Under the pieces are notes generated by a model. It had not been told where the DNA came from. It did no database searches and worked only from the letters and a program-made list of their open reading frames with translations. Made by a program: the position numbers and the translations under genes. From Monomorium pharaonis (taxonomy: Eukaryota > Arthropoda > Insecta > Hymenoptera > Formicidae), in assembly GCF_013373865.1 (NCBI RefSeq), contig NC_050474.1, positions 4,687,561 to 4,751,560 of the forward strand: a stretch of 64,000 bases of DNA, given 5' to 3'. Shown here piece after piece: positions 50,304-62,745 of this stretch. Each line of letters begins with the position of its first letter. Within the stretch, counting starts at the first letter, position 1.

Positions 50304-52310
50304 CACGTAAAAACAATCTTAAAAAATTTAACATTTTAAATTTTATTTTAATTTGAGTTTTATATTATTGTATTACAGTTTATCATGCTACGTGACAATC
50401 CAAATGTTGAAAGGAGGAAGAGGTCTAGGAAAAAGGCATCCAGGCTCCAGCGGAGCAACTTCGGGGTGAATATTTATTTGCATATATAATAATTAATTAT
50501 GTCTCCTATTTAATGTTTTATTAAAAAAATTACATATAATTAGAGAAAAAAATTCATTAAATTTTATACATAAATTTAATTTGTAAAAGTCTTTTTTAGA
50601 AAGTAGATAAATTATGTTACTAAAGTATCCGATTAAATGTAGAATTTTAAAGTTTGATTTATGTGTAAGAATTAATTTTTGAATCATTGGTTATTTTGAA
50701 CGCTATTTTAATATAAATTTTATTTTTATGTGTTACAGTATCATCGCAGCTTCTATCGTGGAATAACACTCCGCTCGTTGCGCATCAGGTTGGTGAGTGA
50801 CACAAACATATTAATTGTGATGTGAGATTCTATAAAGTATTTTTTATAAAAGTGGACGAAAATTCAATAATTACATTAAAAAATTGTCCTGTCAATAATT
50901 GTCCTGTCACGTAAAAACAATCTTAAAAAATTTAACATTTTAAATTTTATTTTAATTTGAGTTTTATATTAATGTATTACAGTTTATCATGCTACGTGAC
51001 AATCCAAATGTTGAGAGGAAGAAGAGGTCTAGGAAAGGCATCAGGCTCCAGCGGAGCAACTTTGGGGTGAATATTTTTTATTTGCATATATAATAATTAT
51101 GTCTCCCATTTAGTGTTTTATTTAAAAAATTAGCTATGCCCTGCCACGCGTTGCTGTGGCTCTCTATTCTTATGCTACGTTTTTTTCAAATTTGCTTTGC
51201 TTTCATTGTTTAACTTTCAAGAGCCTTGCTATACTGTTGCTTTTTTATTTTATTTTTGAATAAGCATTTATCTATCTTTAATAAATCTAATATTTATTTA
51301 TTCACGTACTTCTAACTTTTTTTTTTAAAAGCTGCCATGGATTTAGAAATCCATTCAAAAGACTGTTTTAAATAAGTTACTTTTTTTGAATAAAATAATA
51401 GCCATCTTTATTTTTCTTATTATTTTAATTTAAGCACAATAGAAACTTTGCTCTCCCGGTCTCTCCTCGTCTCTCCTGGTCTCTACTCGTCTCTCCCGGT
51501 CTCTTTCTATCTCTCTCGGTCTCTTCCCGTCTCTCCTGGTCTCTCTCCGTCTCTACTCGTCTCTCCCGGTCTCTCCCCGTCTCTCCCCGTTTCTCTCCGT
51601 CTCTCCCGGTCTCTTCCCCTCTCTCCCGGTCTCTCTCCGTCTCTCCCCGTCACTCCCGGTCTCTCCCGGTCTCCTCGTCTCTCCCGGTCTCTTCCCGTCT
51701 CTTCCGGTCTCTCCCCGTCTTTTCCTGTCTCTCCCGATCTCTCCCTGTCTCTCCCCGTCTCTCCCGGTCTCTTCCCGTCTCTCCCCGTCTCTACTCGTCT
51801 CTCCTGGTCTCTCCCCGTCTCTCCCGGTCTCTTCCGGTCTCTCCCCGTCTCTCTCCGTCTCACCCCATCTCTACCCGTTTCTCCCGGTTTCTCCCGGTTT
51901 TTTCCCGTCTCTCCCGGTCTCTCCCCGTCTCCACCGGTATATAATTACAGAAAAAAATTTATCAAAAATTTTATACACAAATTTAATTTGTAAAGGTATT
52001 TTTTAGAAAGTAGATAAATTATGTTACTAAAGTATCCGATTAAATGTAGAATTTTAAAAGTTTGATTTATGTGTAAGAATTAATTTTTGAATCGTTGATT
52101 ATTTTGAACGCTATTTCAATATAAATTTTATTTTTATGTGTTACAGTATCATCGCAGCTTCGATCGTTGAATAACACTCCGCTCGTTGCGCATCAGGTTG
52201 GTGAGTGACACAAACATATTAATTGTGATGTGAGATTCTATAAAGTATTTTTCATAAAAGTGGAAGAAAATTATTCAATAATTACATTAAAAAATTGTCC
52301 TGTCAATAAT
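50304..52310 (+). repeat. tandem duplication carrying two exon-like modules per copy
   Basis: CACGTAAAAACAATC at 50304 and 50908 marks two copies of a 604-bp unit. Copy 1 runs to about 50907; copy 2 to about 52310 because roughly 800 bp, including the minisatellite, is inserted in it. Each copy has module A (50379-50465 and 50983-51066) and module B (from 50739 and from 52147), each after a TTACAG acceptor; A is followed by GTGAAT. Read in phase 2, both A copies are open (87 and 84 nt, a 3-nt difference) and both B copies end in the same IIAASIVE-stop with synonymous changes. Read in phase 0, B of copy 2 has a stop. I do not recognise the peptide. Confidence 0.6.
51451..51938. repeat. 10-bp minisatellite CTCTCCC(G/C)GT
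   Basis: About 49 units of 10 bp, mostly CTCTCCCGGT and CTCTCCCCGT, with variants such as CTCTACTCGT and a few shorter units. It lies in the inserted part of the second copy of the duplication. The open frames through it on both strands are a by-product of the repeat. Confidence 0.92.
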
Positions 52311-52534
52311 GATATACAATTTCAATAATTTTAATATTTTTAATTAATATACATTTTTAACTTTAATATTGTTACAAATAATTTTTGTAATAAAAATGAA
52401 AGATAAAGATGAAAGATTGAATATTATAAAGACCAGATTTTCTATCTGATCTGCAACAAATGTTATTGTTGAGTAATATTTTTTTCAGTGAATTTAATAT
52501 TTCCAGCTTATGAACTATGCGCCACTTTTTTCAG

Positions 52535-52925
52535 TCCTGAAATACAGTATTAGCTATATATCGGTACTCAGGAGCATCTATAAGATTTCCTTCTTTTCCT
52601 AAATTATTGAAAATAATTATTGCAAAAACTAATGCCTTAATCAGGACTGGCCATCCTAATTGAGGTATTATTTTTCGCAAAAGCTGTAAATAAATTATTG
52701 GGGAGAAATAATACATACCTTAGCCAGGACTGACCATCCTGGCTGAGGAATTATTTCTCTCAATAAATTATTTACACTATTGCAAAAAATATTTTAGTCA
52801 GGATAACCAGTCCTGAAATTATTTCCAGCAACAAATTATTCGCAGTAATTCGGGAAAAGAAAGAACCTTACAGATGCGTTACAGCATCGAGCTAGTTTAG
52901 TGCATCATAGTATCTAGCTAGTAAC
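52535..52925. repeat. about 390-bp long foldback element
   Basis: The two halves pair around a centre near 52725-52740 (AGCCAGGA-CTGACCA-TCCTGGCT). Moving outward, matching blocks include GAGAAATAAT, TGTAAATAA-ATTATT, CAGGACTGG and CTTCTTTTCC/TTTCTTTTCC against the reverse complement of the other half. Arms are about 190 bp at roughly 70-75 percent identity as judged by eye. Confidence 0.65.
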
Positions 52926-53266
52926 TGTTTCAAAACTGGTAAATGTGTCGGCGCGGTTTATATACGTTACAAATATTAAGTTTACAGAAAAATTATTACT
53001 TAGCATCAAGATTCTCTTGCTGCAGATCAAATAATGTAATAATGTAATTTAAAAAAATACGTATTTTGACATGTAAAGAAATATCATCAAAATTTAAATA
53101 TATAAATCAAATAAAATTATTGTATTAATTTAAATAAAAATTATTTATTCTTTTTGAATCTCACATCATTGTAAAACATTAAAGGTTATTTATCATTGCT
53201 ATTTATTCTGTATTATCATCCAAATCAATATGTTCATTTACATTGTTTAAATTACTATAAATTATA

Positions 53267-54032
53267 TCTCTTAAAAAAACCTTAAAAAGGTAAAAAAGAT
53301 ACGCCAAGTACATAAATGCGTGCTTTCCAAAATAAATTTGAGATCAATATAGTTAGCCAAGTATATTTTAAAAGACTTAAAGAAGTTTAATAAACATCTA
53401 TTAAAAAATTGCTTAAACGGGCTTGATGATTAAATGATTAAAATCAACCAACGGGATTATAGTGAAGCAAAAACTTGGCGTGCCCGGCTCATATTTTTTC
53501 TGAATTTCCAAGGCTCTATGTTATTGATATTGATAAATATATATACAAGAATGCAATTAATGTGACTCGGATATTGTTTTACTATCTGTCAATTTCTGCT
53601 TTATTATATGTTATTACTTATATTCCCATTTTTCACATAATTTTTGAATAGAACCATTTTTGAATGCGTTTATATACTTGACATATACACTTGACATATC
53701 TTTTTTAACTTTGTGAAGTTTTTCATAAGTTATTATTTTTTTTATTATTTTATTCGTACAAATAATTTTCATATTGTATAACATTGATCATTTTAAGTCG
53801 GGCGTTTTAAGCCGGGCACGCCAAGTTTTTGCTTCACTATAATCCCGTTGGTTGATTTTAATCATTTAATCATCAAGCCCGTTTAAGCAATTTTTTAATA
53901 GATGTTTATTAAACTTCTTTAAGTCTTTTAAAATATACTTGGCTAACTATATTGATCTCAAATTTATTTTGGAAAGCACGCATTTATGTACTTGGCGTAT
54001 CTTTTTTACCTTTTTAAGGTTTTTTTAAGAGA
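53267..54032. mobile_element. 766-bp element with 222-bp near-perfect inverted arms
   Basis: 53267-53488 and 53811-54032 are reverse complements over 222 bp each with almost no mismatch that I can find. They begin TCTCTTAAAAAAACC and end GCCAAGTTTTTGCTT-type sequence at the inner side. The 322-bp middle is AT-rich and has no open frame with a known domain. Such arms suggest a non-autonomous DNA transposon or a recent inverted duplication. I see no clear target-site duplication. Confidence 0.8.
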
Positions 54033-55800
54033 TTTCACTCCTTTTTGTAAAAATTAAAGAGTTACTTCTTTTTTTAATTACATTAAGTTTTATTATACAT
54101 ATTTTTTAATGTGTTAATTTGATATGTATGTATGTATATATGTATATATTTTCCATAATTTATTTTATTTTATTTGTTCTGCAAAAAATATGAATGCATT
54201 TTTAGCATTTCAAGGCCAATTGCATTTCTTTATACTTAAATCATTTATTAACATCCATTTTGCGTTTTTAGTACATATCATGTTTGTGTAATGTCCATCT
54301 ATTATATTTTCACCGTGATAAAAGATTGCACTAATATTTTTATACTTATTTGCATTGACAGATAAAAATTTTTTATTAATATTTTTGACATTTATTACAT
54401 ATATATTATGTATATTATTTGTTATTATTATTTATTTATTTTATTTTTATTAATTTTATTAAATTTTTTCGTGTACTAATAATATCATTTACATTACTCA
54501 CATTCAGACGTTGTAATTTTATTATTAATTTTTATATTAATATTTTTGACATTTACACATATATCATGTATTTGTTTATGTTACATATTTATTTTATTTT
54601 TGTTAACTTATTATACTTTTCTCGCATACCAAATTCACTATTTATATCATAAAATAATTTTTTATATGTTTAGTTTTATAAAATTATATGTAAGCACATT
54701 GTGAAGCCCCTTGAACGACAAACTGGCTTTACGTGTGTGTGTACATGTGATCTGTGGAAAATATCCAAGTGATCCAAGTGAGCTTTTTCGCGCAAGAGAT
54801 TATGAAATCTCAAAAATGAGTGTACCAATTTTAATCGGAGTGGTCGCAATCGAAAGCTGACATCAATATTATATAACAAAATTGCCATTAGATTTTTGAT
54901 TATGATTTTAGTTTCTGAGATATTTTAACTGAAAGTGAATTTGACAGCTAAATTCCAGATAAAGCTTAGTAGCGGCGTGACATTTGCGCAGTGAAGTTTG
55001 CATCATTTGCATCATGCAGCAAAATTCTTTATGTACTTGGCGTCGCGCCGCTACCGCGTCGCTTGATCAAATGTTTTGTTTGGATCAATGTCTTCATCAA
55101 TTTTTTTGTCAGTTTTAATATTTTTTAAATTATTTGAATATATAATTAGTTCAAGAACTTACGCGGGAAGTATCTTATGTACTCTTTTTCATTCTTTTCT
55201 TCAGACTAATTGTGGAATTGAGAATATCCGAGGTTTTAAATTTCACTCTGTTCATTATATCTGTTATGGTGGGTATTTTGCTGGTCTTGCGTGCATGATA
55301 TAATCTGTCGTTTTTATAAAATTTATTTCGACTTTCTGTTGCATTTTTCCCAAAAACTCCAACAGGGAACATAGAATTTATAATTATTTTAGCACCATGT
55401 GCAAGAACCTTATGCACAACTGGAGGCATTTTAAATCAGCTATAATGTTGATTATAAATTTTAGCGGTTAAACAAAGGCTGCTAAATTTATTTGGATCAA
55501 TTGGTAAGTGTCAATTTATTGTAGTTAGAATTATTCTGAAATTTTTTATCAAATCCATATCAAGATTTAAAATTTCTGCTAGTAATTCCGGTTTTTCGGG
55601 CGGGGTGAGAAGTCCCGGAGCGTACTTCAACAAAACGAGCATTTTTTTCCCCTCGACATTTTTTTACCCGTCTCCGCGTCTCGAGAACATGTCTCTCGAT
55701 AATTGAAGACAAATTGCTTTGAAAGCCTGCAACTGCAAAAAAGTATACACTCCGCAATACTGACGTACCTATTTTTATGTCTGTACGGACGGATTTAGCA
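54033..55800. other. AT-rich non-coding DNA
   Basis: AT-rich with low-complexity stretches such as ATTATTTATTTATTTTATTTTTATT-like runs near 54420. No gene, RNA or splice-compatible exon was recognised. Confidence 0.55.
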
Positions 55801-56173
55801 AGAAAATATGGGTGCGCCTCGAAGAAGTATATTAGCGAAAAAAATGCGCGTTTTTATAAATTGCTTGTTGACGTGAATAATGGACATACACAATAATTGC
55901 CATACACACGCACGTACGACGCGACTCGCCCAAATGTCGGAGTACACGTGTGTGTATGCTCGCGAGAGCTAGCATTTTTCTATCGCTCGTTTTTTACGTT
56001 ATTGCTCTTCGGTTTTCCAATGCGCTTGGAAGTCTCACATTGTCGATTCCTAAAAACTCCTATACTTGGGTTACATTTAACGACACATCGCTATTTGTCA
56101 GCGATCGATTGACACTCCTTGCAATCCGCTTAAAGGCTCCTTGATGCACTACAAAACCACACAAAAAGTAGTT

Positions 56174-56195
56174 TTTACACACTTAAGTGTGTAAA
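56174..56195. repeat. 22-bp perfect palindrome
   Basis: TTTACACACTTAAGTGTGTA plus the following AA is a perfect 22-base palindrome. AAAAAGTAG to its left and CTAGTCACTTTTT to its right add a looser outer stem. Confidence 0.75.
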
Positions 56196-59100
56196 CTCAC
56201 CTAGTCACTTTTTGCGCGTTTGTACGTGTATAATCGTTTTCATCTGTGTACACACTTTACGGCGTATTTTTACACGTTTATACGTTAAATTATATATTTA
56301 AAATGATTATATAAAAAATTATCTCACTACATCACGATAAAAAATTTTTCCCAATTTTAATACAGATCATAGTCACGTCTAACATTTGCTTATTAACTTC
56401 TGTGATAAAAAAAAACGGTCACCACCGCCGTTGGTTTACTTTGGAGACCCTACGAGAATCCTGACCCTTTGTGATGATAGTTGTAGTAGTAGTAGAAAAC
56501 GTTTATTTTTAGGACATATACATGGTATCTTTTTTATAATTAACGTTACAAATAAACGGTAACAAAAACGTTTATCTTATACAAACGGAAATAATTGTAC
56601 TACAATCCACTACAAAGGATTTTCTATAAGAGACAATCGGTTAAAATTGGTTTATTTCAAAGTCGGGGATGACGTTTTTTTTAAATCCCGATACTTTTTT
56701 TCTGCGCTACTGCAAACAAAATAAATGTTATTACATTTAACTACGTACGAAAATCTTTCGAAAAAAATTAAGAAGAAAAAAATCGCTTCAAGTCGGGTGC
56801 CAAGTTCACAAAGACAAAATTAAATAAGAACGAATAGACGTCCGCCCCGGGTTTTTTTTTTTTTTTTTTTTTTAATTGTCTGATTCCATCCGCTCTCTTT
56901 TTTTGTCCCTCTTCCGTCCATTCGATTACGATCTCTCGTTCTTACCATTGCCTTTAACATCGCCAGCCGCTCTCATCTTTCCGTTCCTTCCCAAGCCTGA
57001 ATAGATTCGATGAAGCGGCACGTCACGACCGTTGCGACAGCGTAAGAGAGCTTTGAGCTTAAATTATTTATCGTCCGGGCGCGCTGCGTGTCGTGCCTTG
57101 TCAATGTTTAAAAACTCCGAACGTACAGATTACATTACGCGCAAACTTTGTCATGCTTTTCAAACGGTTCAACGATTCCCCGGCGTTTACGTCGTCCTCA
57201 CGAAATCGGTACGAAAGTGCGTTTCTAACTCGACAAAATACCATAAATGTCTGCTCAAAGGAGAAACGGAGATTGAAAGGAGAAATCGTTCGTGGCGATT
57301 ATCGTACAGCACAAGCGAAATGTTCCGTTTATAACTCATAATAACAGTTTATGGGTTCATCAACTGTTTTAATTATGCAAAAATCGCGCCCGTGTGCGCG
57401 CGCGCGCGTGCTTAATGACACATAAACAGGGCTAATGATATACCGCGGTCTCGGAAAATTTATCAATTATTCGTGAATAATCAACGACAAATCGCGGCTA
57501 ACTAATTAATGAGAGACACTTAGTCAGAGTCGGCGAACATCCCGGAGAATCGCGGTGTCGGATAATATACACGATGACCAGGCCGATAGATCAGCCGCGG
57601 ACGATGATAATTGTCCACGGGGGAAAGGGGTGGCCGACAGCCATTAAAACCTGAACACCGGGAATTGGTGAAGAGCTGAATAGAGGATGCGTCGGCATGC
57701 AGCGTGTATATATGATAACTGACAGCCTATCATTTTAATAAATCTAATCTAAATGGCATCCGCACGGGCAACAATTCGATGATGGCGCAATAGCCTTTCG
57801 ACGGCTATTTCTGTCTCGTTCGTCGATACGTTCGCGATGATGATATCGTGGCACTCAACGCGTTGGTAATCTTCATTATCGAGTTTTCGGAGGCTTCCGC
57901 TATTGTTGTGGCCCACTGGCCGCATTTAGCTGCCAGACGGACAAATCGCGAATAAAGCAGCTGTGGGCAATTAAAAATAATGGGGCTCGATCTCATCTGG
58001 GAGGAAATTGCGAAAAAATAGCCGCCGGTGGCCTCACCCGAAAGCCCGAAGCATTATTCAAATCGGCCGTTTCACCCGAATGGCGTGGCGTATATATGAG
58101 AGGGGGAGGGACAAGTATGAACATTAATTAACGTAAAAATTTATGTCAGCCTCCTCATTCGGAACCCCCGCCAGATCGAGGAAGGGAAGGAGAGCAATTT
58201 ATACGATTATATATATCGCACTGTAATTAACACGAACCGCGTTATTATCACTCTCTACGTCAGTCGATTTTTTGCAGTCGGACGGCTACGCGCGAGCGGA
58301 CGGACGCCGATATGATGTAAATATTCAGTATGTAAGCGCGCTCTTCTCTCTCTCTCTCTCTCTCATCTCCGGTCGTTCCTGGAGCGATTCGCACTCGGCA
58401 TTCCGTGCGTTTTGCGATTCTGGTCAACCGGTCGCGCGACGACCGTGATGAATTGCCGGCCGATTGCACCCCAGGAGAGGCGCTTCACCACTCAATTTCG
58501 AAAGATATACCGCGCTCGCGCTGCGGCGTGTTCCGGAATGCGATCTAGAACTACGGATGGGATCAAGGTAGTGCATATTCGTAAATCTCGATTCAATCCG
58601 CCGTTCGAGTATCATATCATTGGCCTGGGGAAAATTGCTGAGTTATCGACTTGCGCTATCCGAGCTTAATTGAAACTGAAAATGTACGGCAACCGAGTTT
58701 CGGCATTATTTAATGATAATTTTATACATTTGTAGCTGTCGTACAATTGGTACGTTGTTCGCGTGTAATACATTCGGGAAAACGATAAATCCAATTTTTA
58801 CGTTTACTCGGTAGAGGAATTAAGGCTAAATTGGTCAGCAAATCCGCGCGCGCGAATGGCCGTGACACCATCGGTTCTAGCTGTCACGTTCCGTCAGCTG
58901 GATCTCGACGTCGTGGCACGTCTGTTCTTTAAGCACTACTCGCGTACGAGTCCGAGTCCATTGTTTGGAAACCTACCAGGCGAAGGATTTCATCTCATTC
59001 CTGTTCCAGTTTGGAACATGCGCGCACCGACGCATACTGCCGCGAATATCGCCCTGGATAATAGACTTTCGCGGGAGGGGAGAATCGGGGATGTGGTATT

Positions 59101-59400
59101 CAAGGCGCGAGTGCTCCCCTATAAATCACATTGTCGACCGGTGTAATGTATGCCGGCTGAATCCGATACCACCTCGAAGGTGGGTAAGTCGGTCATCGGT
59201 ATCGCGCGGATACTTGGGTATTACCTGTCCTCTCCCGAGGCGGCGAGCTGATTGCATTTGAAAGTATGATCTCTGTCGTCCTGCTCCCACCGCAAACTCT
59301 TTATCAGAGTTTCCTTATTTTAATAGTGAAATAATCTGATCGTGCGTTGACTCGACGAAGACGGGACGCTCGGGCACCTACCTCGCTCTCCTCTCTTTTC

Positions 59401-59402
59401 GT

Positions 59403-59443
<41 letters not shown>

Positions 59444-59457
59444 CTCTGTCTCTCCTT
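59401..59457. repeat. (CT)n-rich simple repeat
   Basis: CT units with scattered CTTT and CCTCTG interruptions. Confidence 0.85.
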
Positions 59458-62400
59458 TCTCGCGGAAAAAGAAGGGTGGCATCCGTTATCGACGAATGAA
59501 AATGAATATTAATGGATCCGCGGGGCGCGGATCTTAATATGCAAAAGAGGGATACTGGTGCCTCTAATAAACGAGATTTCCGGGACGGCGTGGCGTTGCA
59601 GCACGTAACACGGATATCGGTTAAATCTCGGTACATTCAATAATTACACTGAATAATTGAATTCATGAAAATAATCGCGGTAAATTAATGCTGTATACCG
59701 ATGACCGCTTACGCAACGATAAAGATCGAGCCGAGGCCGGCGCAATTTTCGCTCGTGTTATTAATTAGATATGCGAGTAATATCCAATTACGCGTCGGTG
59801 CGACACGACGGCGATTTTTTTCTTCTCCCCCTCCCTCTCCCCCCGTATACTCCTACGCGAGCCGCCACGGTGTGCCCTCGCTATATCGATCGCAATAATA
59901 AGACGGTCGCTTCGCGCGCGTCGTTGCACCTGGCTTATCCAATCCATCTTTATGACCTTTCTCTTATTAATAGTTTTCTCACCCGCCTACCGACATTAGT
60001 CCCCGCCGCGTTCTCACGACAAGACGTCGTTAACGTCATCGACAATGTGCTCGTGGCGCGCCACGACAGCCATACCAGCTATTGCTGAAATCGAAGTTGT
60101 CTTGCGAGCCTTCTCAACCTGGAAACCCTCCTCGCGATCAATGACACGCCGCCAATGACTTCCCAGCGCTTCTTACGTTCATCCGCCAATCGTTGCGACC
60201 GACGACGTCAATATCGAGTTTACCGTAATCTATGAATCGTCGGTCGTTATTGTACTGGGGATACTGCCCCCCGAGGAACGTTATATTAATTTAATAAAAT
60301 TTCAATGCGCCACACAGACGATAATAACATCTTTACTTTCGACCGAATACCCGAGAAGCTATCGATAAAAAGGTCGCTCGTTGAAACTGAAGTTGTCAAA
60401 GATGGCATGGTTAAACTTCTTTGAAATTTCCTCCGGATCTTCTTAATTCAGAGACCCTCTTCAAGATAAACGGCACGCTTCAGTAAGTCTCTATAAGCAC
60501 TTCGGTTACTTTCTACATTTTAATCGACGATGACCTCGCTGTAATCTACGGATCGCTCGTTATCATTTTCTCATAGTCTCATTCGTCCTTAAACAAATCT
60601 ATGTGCAAGCATTAAATTTTAATCTGACTGGGAAATTGTCGGTCGCGTCCTTGTTATTGAATGAGGAAAGTCAAAGAAGTCAAAGCCAGAAAAATGACGA
60701 GATTAATTTTTTTTTTATTTTTTTTTATACGACGTCGACGATCCGTCAAAAGATCGCAAGCGCGTGACACAGTTTTCTAACGGATGTTAAATTGCTGTAA
60801 CGTATACGGAGGGGACATTTATCACACGTTCTTTCAAAGAGTCGCCCTAGGCTCGACGACTTTTCATCGGACGGACATAAGTGCGTCGGCATCGATCATG
60901 CGGCGGCTTGTCGAAGATGTCACATGGAAAGAAGATAGAACATTTAATCAAGAGGAGTCCCTCTCCGGGCGCGGGACTCCTCTTCGGCGGAATGTGCAAT
61001 TAGTTCGAGAGGAGGGAGGAGGGAGGACTCGTGGAGGCCGCGTGACGCATACGCCACATACTCCGAGTCCCCGAGGGGGGAGAGAGAGAAAGAGAGAGGA
61101 AGCAGCGTGTTTTCCGAAAATGCTGGCCAACTACGTTAGCACGCGTCGGATATCGGCGCCATCGGATACAGCCGCCGGACTGTTAATTCGATGTCGTACG
61201 CGCGCGTACGCCTCGTTAGAAAACAATCTCGCTAATTCGCGCGCACCCGCTCGCGCGGACGCGCGTGCGATCGCCGATAAATCGGATAATCGGGCCGTAC
61301 GCAGTTAACACAAACGCGCGACTCAAAACGGGAAACAGCAGGCCACGCGCGTGGTAGGTGCATCCGCGAGGTAATAATGGGGCGCGATCGATCGGCGAAA
61401 CCCTCGTTAAAATGCACTCGCGGGTATCTCTCCCCCGCTCGCCCGCCCGCATGCCGATCAGACGACAATTTTCAGTGTATATACGAGCTCGCTACCCTCG
61501 CATTCGCGCTATCTGCTCCGGGACTAATTAATTCGCGGATGCGCTCCTAGGCCGAGGCCGCCGCCGCCGTGGACGAGGGGATTGTGCGATGGCCGCGGCG
61601 GAGAAAGGGAGACTGTGTATAAACCGTTGCATAATGCACACTTCATCGCGCTGCCGCTCGTTTCCCGGACACGATATCTCGCCAACGATCGCACCAACTT
61701 TGGCCTTCCAACGCGCCAACCAGGACCATCGTTGCAACGATATATTATCGTATATTTCGTTCCTCCCTCCCCTTTCTCTCTTTCTCCCGCTTTCGCTCAC
61801 ACCCCAATTCGCAGATAAATATCTAGGAGGATTTTATATATACGCGAGCGTCTCTAATTTTTACTCCGCGATCGATCGTTACGAGGATGCTCGTGTGTTG
61901 CGCTACAAGCGTTATAAAAGCACACGGGCGAAAGTTTTGCGGAATTTTAATCGGCCCATTGTCACAATGAAACATTATTAACCGGAGACAACGAGTCTTT
62001 CGTAAAAACGGGCATTACGACGGCATAAGTCAGGATATTGCGTTTGTTTGATGGAAACTCGCTCGCGCAACGTAAATTGCTTTAATATGCTTTGCGGAAA
62101 AATCTACAACGGAAATTGTACAAATCGTATTCGCGCTCGGCATTCGTGATCTCTAGGATTCGGTGGAATGTTAATTTAAATTTGTCGCGGTTAGAATAGA
62201 AGCGCACCTGGCAATTTCATCAAGTGTTGCCAGAAATGAAGTCCGCAGTCTAACGGAAGAGAAGGAGAGATTGTATTAGTCGTGGTAAAGAATTCACCGG
62301 AGCCCTAGAAATTTCCCCGGCTATTGAACCAGCTAAATGACTGCGTGTAAGCCCAATAATTAACTAACTGACTCCGGTATAATCTAACTCCGCCCATATA

Positions 62401-62745
62401 ATGGCACACGTGTATGCCTTCGTACACACGCGGCGATGCGTGTCGAGCTACAAGAGCGCGTGCACCACGACATTATGTACGCGCGCCATCCTCCGCTCGT
62501 GTAATAAGCAGCATCTCCTGTAATCTGTAGCGCTGTTACCACCCACGATGTAATCGCCCTCGTGATTCATCAACGTCTCGTTGTTACGTCGCGCGAAGCA
62601 TCAAGACACGCAATTTCGAAGTTCGGTTCTCCGTCCGCGCCACACGCGTTGACAGAACCTTCTTCCCGTACTCGCGCACCGCACCTTCCTTCCTTTTTCG
62701 TTTCGTTTATCGCCCGTCGACGTCTTCCGTCTCCATTAACTCTAT

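Larger units (their letters stand above)
55801..62745. other. CpG-rich non-coding region with simple repeats
   Basis: CpG-rich again, with CT runs at about 58341-58365 and 59401-59457, a T run at about 56851-56872 and a CG run near 57392-57408. Open frames up to 174 codons occur but have no recognisable domain, biased composition and no consistent splice structure. It may be distal regulatory or intronic DNA of a large gene. Confidence 0.5.

Noticed and set aside
51448..51993. 181-codon open frame on + and 118-codon frame on -
   Set aside because: Both are translations of the 10-bp minisatellite; the peptides are pure repeats with no independent support.
58856..59261. Two overlapping frames of about 96 codons
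   Set aside because: No recognised motif, and the two frames compete for the same DNA.
60784..61308. 174-codon frame in the CpG-rich region
   Set aside because: Stop-poor GC-rich DNA makes such frames by chance; composition is Arg/Ala-rich without a domain.
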